Positions 7,934-14,704 of a stretch of 64,000 nt of DNA are shown in pieces. The notes under the pieces were generated by a model that was given only the letters and a program-made list of their open reading frames with translations, was not told the origin of the DNA and did no database searches. The DNA comes from Meiothermus sp. (GTDB lineage: Bacteria > Deinococcota > Deinococci > Deinococcales > Thermaceae): positions 124,001 to 188,000 of the forward strand of contig NZ_BPIJ01000001.1 in NCBI RefSeq assembly GCF_026004055.1, written 5' to 3'. The translations under genes were made by a program, and so were the position numbers. Positions within the stretch are counted from its first letter, which is position 1. The number at the start of each line of letters is the position of its first letter.

Positions 7934-8884
7934 ATGCGTCACGCGGAACTGGCTTTCACCGGCCCGGCCACCTTCCTCAAGGCTCCCCACCGCCCCCTTT
8001 CCGAACTTTGGACCGCCGACGTGGGCCTTTTGGGCCTGCCCTACGACTTTGCCGTGGGCTACCGCCCCGGTGCGCGCTTCGCGCCGGGTGCCTTGCGCGA
8101 GGCCAGCGGACGCTACGCCCCCGGCCCCGAGGGCTACTTCGACCTCGAGACCGAGACCTACCGCCTGCAGGGGGTGCGCATTGTGGATGCGGGCGACGTG
8201 GATCCGGTTCAGCTCGAGTACACCGAGACTTTCCACCGCATCACCCTGGCTGCCAGGGCCCTGCGCAAGCGGGTGCGGCTCCCGGTGTTTGTGGGGGGCG
8301 ATCACTCCGTGAGTTACCCCATCCTGCGGGCCTACGACGACCTGGCGGAGCTTTACGTGGTACAGCTCGACGCCCACCTGGACTTCTCGGATAGCCGCAA
8401 CGGCACCAAGTATTCCAACTCGAGCCCCTTCCGCCGCGCCGCGGAGGAGGTGCCGGGTCTGAAGCACATCACCACCATCGGCCTGCGCGGCCTGCGCACC
8501 AACCCCGAGGCCTACGGGGCGGCCAAAGCCAGGGGCCACACGCCGATTACGGCTTCCAGGGTGCGGGAGAACCTGCCCTGGGTGCTGGACCAACTCCCGC
8601 GGGGCAAAAAGGTCTACCTGAGCTTCGACGCCGACGTGCTCGACCCCTCGATTCTGCCCGGCACCAGCAGCCCCGAGGTGGAGGGGCTTTCGTATGCAGA
8701 GGCCATGGCGGTGGTGCGGCGAGCGATAGAGCAAAACAAGCTGGTGGGCTTCGACTTCGTGGAGCTGGCGCCCAACCTGGACAGCAGCGGCCTCTCGGCG
8801 CTGGTAGGAGCGCGGCTCTTGGCCGAGGTGCTGTGTGAGTGGGCCTCAGGTGCTAACGGGTTCGGCCTGCAGCCTGAGCCCTAG
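7934..8884 (+). CDS. Agmatinase/arginase family ureohydrolase
   Basis: The 316-residue protein carries the dimanganese signature of ureohydrolases: GGDHS, DAHLD and SFDADVLDPS. Members hydrolyse agmatine, arginine, formiminoglutamate or guanidino acids to release urea or formamide. The loop usually containing SHGTPFRR reads SNSSPFRR, so a substrate-contact His is Asn, and the substrate may not be agmatine. AGGAG lies 7 nt ahead of the ATG. The 3' end overlaps the convergent integrase-antitoxin gene by 39 bp, and the last residues may have been altered when the island arrived. Confidence 0.85.
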   Translation: MRHAELAFTGPATFLKAPHRPLSELWTADVGLLGLPYDFAVGYRPGARFAPGALREASGRYAPGPEGYFDLETETYRLQGVRIVDAGDVDPVQLEYTETFHRITLAARALRKRVRLPVFVGGDHSVSYPILRAYDDLAELYVVQLDAHLDFSDSRNGTKYSNSSPFRRAAEEVPGLKHITTIGLRGLRTNPEAYGAAKARGHTPITASRVRENLPWVLDQLPRGKKVYLSFDADVLDPSILPGTSSPEVEGLSYAEAMAVVRRAIEQNKLVGFDFVELAPNLDSSGLSALVGARLLAEVLCEWASGANGFGLQPEP

Positions 8885-9376
8885 GGCCTTGACCACCTTC
8901 ATCACCGTGGCAAACGCAGGATTGCCCTCACCGGAAAGGGCTTTGTACAGGCTTTCGCGTGAAAGCCCGGTCTCGCGCGCTACTTGCGACATCCCTCGAG
9001 CCCGGGCGATATCGCCCAGTGTGGCGGCGATCAGCGCCGGGTCGTCGTCTTCCAGGCAAGCCTCGAGGTTCTCGGGTAGGGGGTGCTCGAGTACCGTCTT
9101 GTACAAAAACAGCAGGGCCGAAAGCGCTACGTTCTGGGTGGAGGCCGATACGTTGTCTTCGGTAGCCAGGTGGGACAGGTAAGCCCGGATTTCCTCGACC
9201 TCCATCACCTTTGGACGGCGCTTGCCGTGAAAGCGAATGAAGTCTAATATGCAATACACATACGAGGTTTCGGTGCGTTGGCTCATGTGCTTGAGCCTTA
9301 GAACACTGCGAACCTCGTTGAGGAAGGGGGAAGTTTTGGGCGAGTACCGTTTCTGGCTATTGGGAATATCGGACAT
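8846..9376 (-). CDS. Chimera: integron integrase N-terminal domain fused to antitoxin-like HTH
   Basis: The ~176-residue protein has two unrelated parts. Residues ~10-95 match the core-binding (SAM-like) domain of integron integrases: SQRTETSYVYCILDFIRFHG, then a YLSHLA segment and VSASTQNVALSALLFLYK. Residues ~100-172 match the HigA-like addiction-module antidote family (DDDPALIAATLGDIARARG, ARETGLSRESLYKALS, GNPAFATVMKVV). The tyrosine-recombinase catalytic domain is absent, so recombination is not possible; DNA binding and repression remain plausible. It is divergent from the cassette genes as intI normally is. Start ATG 9376 is preferred; GTG 9388 is possible. No partner toxin gene is adjacent. 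Confidence 0.8.
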   Translation of the reverse strand: MSDIPNSQKRYSPKTSPFLNEVRSVLRLKHMSQRTETSYVYCILDFIRFHGKRRPKVMEVEEIRAYLSHLATEDNVSASTQNVALSALLFLYKTVLEHPLPENLEACLEDDDPALIAATLGDIARARGMSQVARETGLSRESLYKALSGEGNPAFATVMKVVKALGLRLQAEPVST

Positions 9377-9378
9377 GA

Positions 9379-9408
9379 CGTATAACACCCTAATACGGGT
9401 GTTATACG
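9379..9408. promoter_or_regulatory. Perfect 12-bp inverted repeat over the integrase-fusion promoter
   Basis: CGTATAACACCC (9379-9390) and GGGTGTTATACG (9397-9408) are perfect inverted arms around TAATAC. On the minus strand the spacer gives TATTAG, a plausible -10 box for the gene ending at 8846. Symmetry and position fit an operator for the gene's own HTH domain. It could alternatively be part of the attI recombination region. Confidence 0.65.
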
Positions 9409-9437
9409 ACAGCGTGACATTTAATCACTAGTTGGGC
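9409..9437 (+). other. attI-like recombination site
   Basis: GTTGGGC (9431-9437) fits the integron core consensus GTTRRRY. It lies between the divergent integrase fragment and the first cassette gene. Its bases are the exact reverse complement of GCCCAAC at 10348-10354, the expected relation between the start of a cassette and the R-double-prime box of its own attC. Confidence 0.65.
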
Positions 9438-9447
9438 AGATTGAACG

Positions 9448-10398
9448 ATGAACAGCGACAAGATCGAGACCTTGCTTGAGCGGATTGCAGTTGCACTGGA
9501 GCGACTAGCCGGGCAGCCAGATCACCGTAGGGCGTTCTCCGAGGGCTCTCACAGTGGCGAGGGCGCCGAGGAGGTCATCGCAGATCCCTCGGATCGGAAC
9601 TCCAGCCCCCGCCCTTTCTCAGTTCTGGAACCCTTCCTTAATTCCAGAGGAATCCGGATCAAGGCGAGGGCTGCCGATGACCCAGCCGATCAGGTGATCG
9701 ATAGCCTGTCGCTGTTTCTCGGAGAGCATTATGATGCCCTCTCGGGTCTTCTCGGCAAGATCAAACGCGCTATGCAGAATGGAATGCCGATCACCGAAAG
9801 CCTGAAGGGCCGCGCGCAACAAGACGTTAGCTCCACGTGCCAGTTTTGCACGCGCCTTCACGAGGTTGCGTTCCTTGAGGAGTACCAATACTTCCGTTCA
9901 CCCATTTACTTGATCAAGGCTAAGACAACAACTCTACCGAGGGCACAGCGCTTCTTCAGCGGGCAATGGTTAGAGCGGTTCGTTCTCCAGAAGGTCAAAG
10001 CAGTTTATAATCAGGTTGCCGCAGAGGTTACTGGGGAGCTAGGATTCGAGTATCTCATCAACCCTCAGATCACTCTACCCAACGGTGACGATTTCGAACT
10101 GGACGTCCTCGCGGCAATAGGCTCGAATGTCTACTGGATCGAAGCTAAGTCCGGTGACTACCAGCAACACGTGGCTAAGTACTCTAAGTTTGCTCGCCTT
10201 CTTGGCCTCGATTTCGATCATTCTTTGATGGTGCTGACGGATGCGCCTGATGATCGCTGCTCTGCGCTCTCATCGCTGTTCTCGATGACCGTTTGTAATC
10301 TGAGAATCTTCGAGGAAAAGTTGCTGGCGATCGCACGAACCGACACTGCCCAACAAAGCGCTGCAGCGGGCGGGCTGACACTCGCCGCCGAGCGCTAG
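9448..10398 (+). CDS. Cassette gene 1: Card1/DUF1887-like PD-(D/E)XK nuclease domain protein
   Basis: This is a 316-residue protein. Residues 5-22 form a leucine-rich helix, and 131-134 a CxxC. The C-terminal third (about 170-295) reads like the endonuclease domain of Card1/Can2 proteins: GQWLERFVL (Glu176), FELDVLAAI (Asp219) and WIEAKSGDY (Glu232, Lys234), the D-ExK pattern of restriction-like nucleases. A CARF sensor domain is not evident in the N-terminal part. Codon usage lacks the CTCGAG-rich habit of neighbours. The gene starts 10 nt after the attI-like core and its stop lies inside the attC, as in an integron cassette. Function as a defence nuclease is inferred. Confidence 0.7.
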   Translation: MNSDKIETLLERIAVALERLAGQPDHRRAFSEGSHSGEGAEEVIADPSDRNSSPRPFSVLEPFLNSRGIRIKARAADDPADQVIDSLSLFLGEHYDALSGLLGKIKRAMQNGMPITESLKGRAQQDVSSTCQFCTRLHEVAFLEEYQYFRSPIYLIKAKTTTLPRAQRFFSGQWLERFVLQKVKAVYNQVAAEVTGELGFEYLINPQITLPNGDDFELDVLAAIGSNVYWIEAKSGDYQQHVAKYSKFARLLGLDFDHSLMVLTDAPDDRCSALSSLFSMTVCNLRIFEEKLLAIARTDTAQQSAAAGGLTLAAER

Positions 10399-10406
10399 CA
10401 TTAGGC
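10348..10406 (+). other. attC recombination site of cassette 1
   Basis: This 59-bp site has the order R-double-prime GCCCAAC (10348-10354), AGCGCT (10357-10362), a GC-rich centre, AGCGCT (10391-10396) and ATTAGGC (10400-10406). The two AGCGCT boxes pair and the outer boxes nearly pair. Length and box layout fit attC sites (57-141 bp). The final core has A instead of the usual G at the crossover. The stop codon of cassette gene 1 lies within it. Confidence 0.7.
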
Positions 10407-10424
10407 GACAACGAGCATACGAAG

Positions 10425-10877
10425 ATGAAAATTACCCGCACACAACAAGACGTCGGTTCAGGCAAATGGATCGGATGGCACATCCTTACTGTGGGAGAGG
10501 CTGGATTCTCGATGCTCGATGTTTACGGCCGCCATTGGCATGGGCTTGATCTGCAAGTCATCGAGCAGTTCGCGGAGCGCATCAACCAGAATAACGAGTC
10601 TGGCAGCCTTCACCCTCGGGCGCCGATCAGTGCGGTTCCAAAGTGTTTCTTCCGCGACTACGCTGATTCGCGCAACCCGCAAGTCCTTGGCGAGTTTAGG
10701 CGGCACATCGCTGAGTTCCTTGATGCCAACCGCACTACCATTCACGCGAAGCAGTTGCTTGTTGATTTGCACGTTTCAGATCAACCTGTCCCGACACAGT
10801 ATCTTGACGCTGTCGAGGAGGTTTTGCGATCCCAAGGGCAAGAGTCCGGCATAGAGGAGGTCGTAATTTTCACATGA
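10425..10877 (+). CDS. Cassette gene 2: orphan protein of unknown function
   Basis: The 150-residue product is not recognised. It begins with a beta-rich, Trp-containing part (KWIGWHILTV, FSMLDVYGRHWHG). Helices follow at ~42-60 and 88-103, with a closing EEVLRSQGQESGIEEV helix and strand. It has no signal peptide or membrane segment, so it is probably cytosolic. It lies 18 bp after the first attC and is followed within 6 bp by a second attC-like site, the usual position of an integron cassette gene. Base composition matches cassette gene 1 rather than the host. Whether it works with the nuclease upstream is unknown. Confidence 0.65.
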   Translation: MKITRTQQDVGSGKWIGWHILTVGEAGFSMLDVYGRHWHGLDLQVIEQFAERINQNNESGSLHPRAPISAVPKCFFRDYADSRNPQVLGEFRRHIAEFLDANRTTIHAKQLLVDLHVSDQPVPTQYLDAVEEVLRSQGQESGIEEVVIFT

Positions 10878-10882
10878 CGAGT

Positions 10883-10946
10883 GTCAAACAAGTTGGTTGA
10901 GCGAACCGCCGCCCCACTTCACGGTTCGAGAGCCGCTGGCTTCGGC
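10883..10946 (+). other. Degenerate attC-like site of cassette 2
   Basis: GTCAAAC (10883-10889) resembles an R-double-prime box and CTTCGGC (10940-10946) a core site. Between them CGAACCG and CGGTTCG form a perfect 7-bp stem. The 64-bp length suits attC. Both outer boxes deviate from consensus (the first should complement TTAGGC), so the site appears decayed. Confidence 0.5.
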
Positions 10947-11013
10947 GATGCGCCCTGATAGTAGGGAGGTAAGGTTGTTATCATGGCGGGGTGGCTGTTT
11001 CTCAGTTCTGTCG

Positions 11014-11820
11014 TTAGCTTATATTTCGCAGGAAATCTTCCACCAGCCCCAGCACCAGGGCCTCCTTTTCCCGGTGGGGCACGTGGCCGCAGTCTGGCAA
11101 TACCTCCATGCGTGCCGGGCCTGCCACCCCGTGTACGATGCGCTCCGGGAAGGCCACAGAGCCGTACTCGTCGCGGTCGCCGTGCAGGGCCAGCACGGGG
11201 CAATGCACCCTGTTTAAGTAGGGTTCCAGCGTCCAGCCCCCAAACGCCGGCTCGAGCCAGACCCCCGTCCAGGCTTCCAGCACCCAGCGGGCTTTTTCGC
11301 CGTGCCAGCGGGCCAGCCGGGCGAACTGGGTGGGGTCTTGGAAGCTCTGCTGGGCGGCCCGGATGCCCTGTAGGGTGCGCTCTTCCACAAAGGCCTGGGC
11401 GGCTTCGGTAATCACGGCGCGGCACTGAGCCGGCTGGTGCGCGGCGATGCACAAAGCCATGGCGCCCCCCACGCTGTGGCCAAACAGGATGTATTCGTTG
11501 AGCTCGAGCCCCTCGGCAATGGCGGGGAAGTAGAGCCGGGCCTCCTCGAGGATAAAGTCCAACGAAGGGGGCTCGGTTCTGGGCGAAGACCGTCCAAAAC
11601 CCAGCCGGTCGTAAGCCCAGACATTCCGTCCGGTGGCCTGGGCCAGCGCCGCCGGAAACCCGCGCCAGAGCTCCACCGAGCCCAAGGAGTCGTGCAGCAA
11701 AACGATAGGGGTCTTATTTTGCTGCCCTATGTTCCACTGCCGCACAAAGACCTGGCCGCCGGGAACCTCGAGCCAGGCGTCGTGTACGTTGGGAGCAGCC
11801 ACGGCTACCGAGTCTACCAA
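11014..11820 (-). CDS. Alpha/beta hydrolase
   Basis: The protein is 268 residues from TTG 11820, or 262 from GTG 11802. The latter lies 8 nt after TAGACT and may be the true leaderless start. The catalytic triad is visible: nucleophile elbow GHSVGG, acid in LHGDRDEYG and His in PDCGHVPH. VLLHDSLGS is the oxyanion loop, with Asp replacing the usual Gly of HGxxG. Such enzymes are cytosolic esterases, haloperoxidase-like hydrolases or C-C hydrolases, and the substrate cannot be told. It points towards the integron island and ends about 70 bp from the second attC. Confidence 0.85.
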   Translation of the reverse strand: MVDSVAVAAPNVHDAWLEVPGGQVFVRQWNIGQQNKTPIVLLHDSLGSVELWRGFPAALAQATGRNVWAYDRLGFGRSSPRTEPPSLDFILEEARLYFPAIAEGLELNEYILFGHSVGGAMALCIAAHQPAQCRAVITEAAQAFVEERTLQGIRAAQQSFQDPTQFARLARWHGEKARWVLEAWTGVWLEPAFGGWTLEPYLNRVHCPVLALHGDRDEYGSVAFPERIVHGVAGPARMEVLPDCGHVPHREKEALVLGLVEDFLRNIS

Positions 11821-11978
11821 AAGGCTTGGTAGAGGGTGGAACCCGCACGCTTGCAGGGCGATTTCAGACGCGTTGCAGGCTTCCTTGTAAAACCTGTTCT
11901 TGAACTGTGCTTATGTTTGGATAACTTTTTTACAATCTGTGCATAAACTATAAGTTGATTCGGGAAAGGATTGTGTGG

Positions 11979-12374
11979 ATGCAAAACCCTCTGCCTTCCA
12001 AGACAAACCTGCAGCCAGCTTTGGTGCATCGGGCTATTTTGGTGATGGACTCCAGAACCGTGCGCACCCCTTTGCGGCGCCGAGCCCAGCCCAAGTCGGG
12101 TTGGTCGCAGCTTTACCAGGCCGGGCCCTACCACCTGGACTTGAGCCTCAAATGGGAGGAAGCCGAGGCTTGCCTGGTAGGACAGGTGATCTCGGGGGAA
12201 TCGGTGGATTTTGGGCAAGCCCAGGCGTATTTGACCCAGGGTTCGGAGCAGGTGCACACACCCCTGGATGGGTCGGGGCGTTTTAGTTTTCGGCTGGAAT
12301 CGGTGGACGATTGTAGCCTAAGAGTGCATATTCGGGACGAAATGGTCTGTTTGGAAGCTCTTAAGCTGAGCTAG
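11979..12374 (+). CDS. Conserved-looking hypothetical protein, regulatory beta-sandwich type
   Basis: This 131-residue protein is not recognised. The second half (GPYHLDLSLKW, LVGQVIS, then GSGRFSFRL and CSLRVHI) looks like a carboxypeptidase-regulatory-like beta-sandwich with a GQV...V...L...G.F pattern. The first half is basic. GAAAGGA lies 9 nt ahead of ATG 11979; an earlier TTG at 11955 is less likely. The stop codon TAG is completed by the first base of the family B element inserted at 12374, so the mobile element inserted in the stop codon without changing the protein. Confidence 0.65.
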   Translation: MQNPLPSKTNLQPALVHRAILVMDSRTVRTPLRRRAQPKSGWSQLYQAGPYHLDLSLKWEEAEACLVGQVISGESVDFGQAQAYLTQGSEQVHTPLDGSGRFSFRLESVDDCSLRVHIRDEMVCLEALKLS

Positions 12375-12713
12375 TGGTCTGGTAACTAAATTTCCGAAGT
12401 TATGTACCGTACACCGAATACATCGATGTAGAGATTCCATCCCACTTCGGCCCCCGAGATGGCCTAAAAACGCCCTCCCTACCGCGTAGGGAGGGTGGGG
12501 GAGGGTATCAGGCAAGGCCCCCAATCCGCTGGGTGAAGGGCCAGGTCAGCCACCCCACCTGGCCTCCCCTACGCAGTAGGGGAGGAAAGGGGCGAAGCGG
12601 GGTGGGGTGCTTTTTGCATGACCGTACAGGCAAGGCATCGAAGGCCCAGGTTTACGAGACACGGCGCGTTCTGAAGGCTAAACCCCATACTGCGTATTTT
12701 GTTACCAGACCAC
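12374..12713 (+). mobile_element. Family B 340-bp MITE, copy 1
   Basis: Ends GTGGTCTGGTAAC (12374-12386) and GTTACCAGACCAC (12701-12713) are perfect inverted repeats, with TA directly repeated on both sides. Hairpins lie at 12473-12495 (CCCTCCCTAC facing GTAGGGAGGG) and 12563-12585. CACCCCACC (12551-12559) pairs with GGTGGGGTG (12601-12609) before CTTTTT, an intrinsic-terminator shape. There is no transposase frame. Copies: 56780-57119 and 60267-60579. Confidence 0.85.
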
Positions 12714-12727
12714 TAGTACAGCGTCGT

Positions 12728-13273
12728 CTAACCGTACTCTACCGGGTAGCCCACCGCGGCAAACGCTGCCGGGTAGCGTACCACGCCCTTGTATTGCGGG
12801 GTGTAGGCCGAGAGCGGCCGGGCCATGTACTCCCCTGGCGCCACCGCAAAGGGCGGGCGGATGCCCAGTTGCTCCGATGGCACAAAACCGAAGCGGGGGT
12901 AGTAGTGGGCATGGCCCCGCACCAGCACCAGCGGCGCCCCCAGGGCTTCCAGCCGGGCCAACCCCGCTTGCACCAGGTGTTTGCCTGCACCCAGGTTTTG
13001 AAACCCCGGATGAACTGCTAGCGGGGCCAGCACCACCACTTTCCGCACCGGCCCGCTTTCGTCCTGCAACCCCACCTCGCTGAACAGGATATGTCCCACC
13101 GGCCGGCCCTCCACCACCGCCACCAGCGAAAGCTCGGGGATGTAAAAGGGTGACCGGCGCACCCAAGCCACCACCCGGGCTTCCTGCTCGCCCCCAAAAG
13201 CCAGGGTGTGGATTTGCTCCACCAGGGCATATTCGTCGGCACGCTCAGGTCGGATTTCCATGGCCTCCACCAT
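12728..13273 (-). CDS. GNAT family N-acetyltransferase
   Basis: The 181-residue cytosolic enzyme has the GNAT fold. Strands build up to VVVLAPLAVHPGFQNLGAGKHL, where QNLGAG is the acetyl-CoA pyrophosphate loop (usual form Q/RxxGxG/A), then a YYPRFGF block typical of the YhbS-like group. It transfers an acetyl group from acetyl-CoA to an amine, but the acceptor is not predictable. The start at 13273 has TACCGT 5 nt ahead on its strand; ATG 13261 with GGAGG is an alternative. It is convergent with the family B element at its 3' end and divergent from the beta-glucosidase gene 54 bp away. Confidence 0.88.
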   Translation of the reverse strand: MVEAMEIRPERADEYALVEQIHTLAFGGEQEARVVAWVRRSPFYIPELSLVAVVEGRPVGHILFSEVGLQDESGPVRKVVVLAPLAVHPGFQNLGAGKHLVQAGLARLEALGAPLVLVRGHAHYYPRFGFVPSEQLGIRPPFAVAPGEYMARPLSAYTPQYKGVVRYPAAFAAVGYPVEYG

Positions 13274-13327
13274 ACTTCACGGTATGCCCATGTGGATATG
13301 AACAGCAAGCTTTAGTAGATTGAAAAG

Positions 13328-14671
13328 GTGACAGCCTTTAGCAAAAAAGACTTTGGGCCTGGCTTCCGTTGGGGCGTGGCCACGGCAGCCTACCAGATTG
13401 AAGGCGCGGTGAACGAGGACGGGCGCAGCCCTTCCATCTGGGACACCTTTTCTCATACCCCCGGCAAGATCAAGACCGGCGAGAATGGCGATGTAGCCTG
13501 CGACTTCTACCATCGCTACCGTGAGGACATTGCCTTCATCCGCGAGATGAACATGCAGGTCAACCGTTTCTCGCTCTCCTGGCCCCGGATTCTTCCCGGC
13601 GGCACCGGGGCTGTGAACCAGAAGGGGCTGGACTTCTACCACCGGGTGATAGATCGCACCCTCGAGCTCGGCTTAGAGCCCTGGGTCACCCTCTACCACT
13701 GGGACTTGCCGCAGGTGCTGGAGGACAAAGGCGGCTGGACCAACCGGGACATCGTGGGCTGGTTTGGCGAGTACGTGGAGGTGTGCAGCAAGGCTTTTGG
13801 CGACAAAGTCAAGCACTGGATGGTGCTCAACGAGCCCACAGTTTTTACCGTGCTGGGCTACCTGCAGGGCAAGCACGCCCCGGGCCGCACGGGCTTTGGC
13901 AACTTTTTGCCTGCCGTGCACCATGCGGCGCTGGCCCAGGCCGAAGGGGGGCGTATCCTGCGGGCCAACGTGCCAGATGCCCAGATTGGCACCACCTTTT
14001 CGGCCTCCTACGTGCAGCCCGCCGGCCCCACCTGGCTAAGCCGTATGGCCGCCGCCAACCACGACGTAATCGCCAACCGGCTTTTTATCGAGCCGGCCCT
14101 GGGGCTGGGCTACCCCTGGCGCACCATGCCCTTCCTGCTTCTTTTGCGGCGCTACATCCGCCCCGGCGACATGGAAAAGCTGGCCTTCGACTTCGACTTT
14201 ATCGGCTTACAGACCTACTTCCGCCAACTGGTGCGCTTCGACCTTTTTACCCTGGGCACCTGGGGCTTGGAAGTGCCCCATAGTGAGCGCGGCAGCGGCG
14301 AACTCACCGAGATGGGCTGGGAGGTCTGGCCGGAAAACATCTACTATCTGCTCAAGCAGTTTGCCGCCTACAAGGGCGTCAAGCGCATCATCATCACCGA
14401 GAACGGAGCCGCCTTCCCCGATACCGTGGAGGGCGAGCGGGTACACGACCCCAAGCGCATTCAGTACATCCAGGATCACCTGGCCCAGGTGCTGCGAGCC
14501 CGGCGGGAGGGGGTGCCGGTAGAGGGCTATTTCTACTGGAGCCTGCTGGACAACTTCGAGTGGGCCGAGGGGTACAAACCGCGCTTCGGGCTGGTGTACG
14601 TGGACTACCCCACCCAGAAGCGCATCCTGAAAGACTCGGGTCGCTGGTTCCGCGACTTCCTGGCCGACTGA
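13328..14671 (+). CDS. Beta-glucosidase/beta-glycosidase, glycoside hydrolase family 1
   Basis: The 447-residue (beta/alpha)8-barrel enzyme is of typical GH1 length. The N-terminal signature is FRWGVATAAYQIEGA, the acid/base Glu sits in VLNEPTVF and the nucleophile in IITENGAAF. YWSLLDNFEWAEGY is the aglycone-site block near the end. It hydrolyses beta-linked glucosides or galactosides in the cytosol, as there is no signal peptide. The start is GTG at 13328 with AAAAGG shortly ahead. The gene stands alone; the sugar ABC operon at 61 kb is too distant to link. Confidence 0.95.
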   Translation: MTAFSKKDFGPGFRWGVATAAYQIEGAVNEDGRSPSIWDTFSHTPGKIKTGENGDVACDFYHRYREDIAFIREMNMQVNRFSLSWPRILPGGTGAVNQKGLDFYHRVIDRTLELGLEPWVTLYHWDLPQVLEDKGGWTNRDIVGWFGEYVEVCSKAFGDKVKHWMVLNEPTVFTVLGYLQGKHAPGRTGFGNFLPAVHHAALAQAEGGRILRANVPDAQIGTTFSASYVQPAGPTWLSRMAAANHDVIANRLFIEPALGLGYPWRTMPFLLLLRRYIRPGDMEKLAFDFDFIGLQTYFRQLVRFDLFTLGTWGLEVPHSERGSGELTEMGWEVWPENIYYLLKQFAAYKGVKRIIITENGAAFPDTVEGERVHDPKRIQYIQDHLAQVLRARREGVPVEGYFYWSLLDNFEWAEGYKPRFGLVYVDYPTQKRILKDSGRWFRDFLAD

Positions 14672-14704
14672 CCACCGGGTCAGTTTGTGGGTAGAATGAC
14701 CGGG

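Noticed and set aside
8846-9376. A complete toxin-antitoxin module
   Set aside because: Only the antidote-like domain is present; the expected HigB/RelE-like toxin frame is not found on either side.
12533-13021. + strand frame of 162 codons over the family B element, and a similar frame at 56939
   Set aside because: It is created by the mobile element sequence and runs antisense into the GNAT gene; no conserved product.
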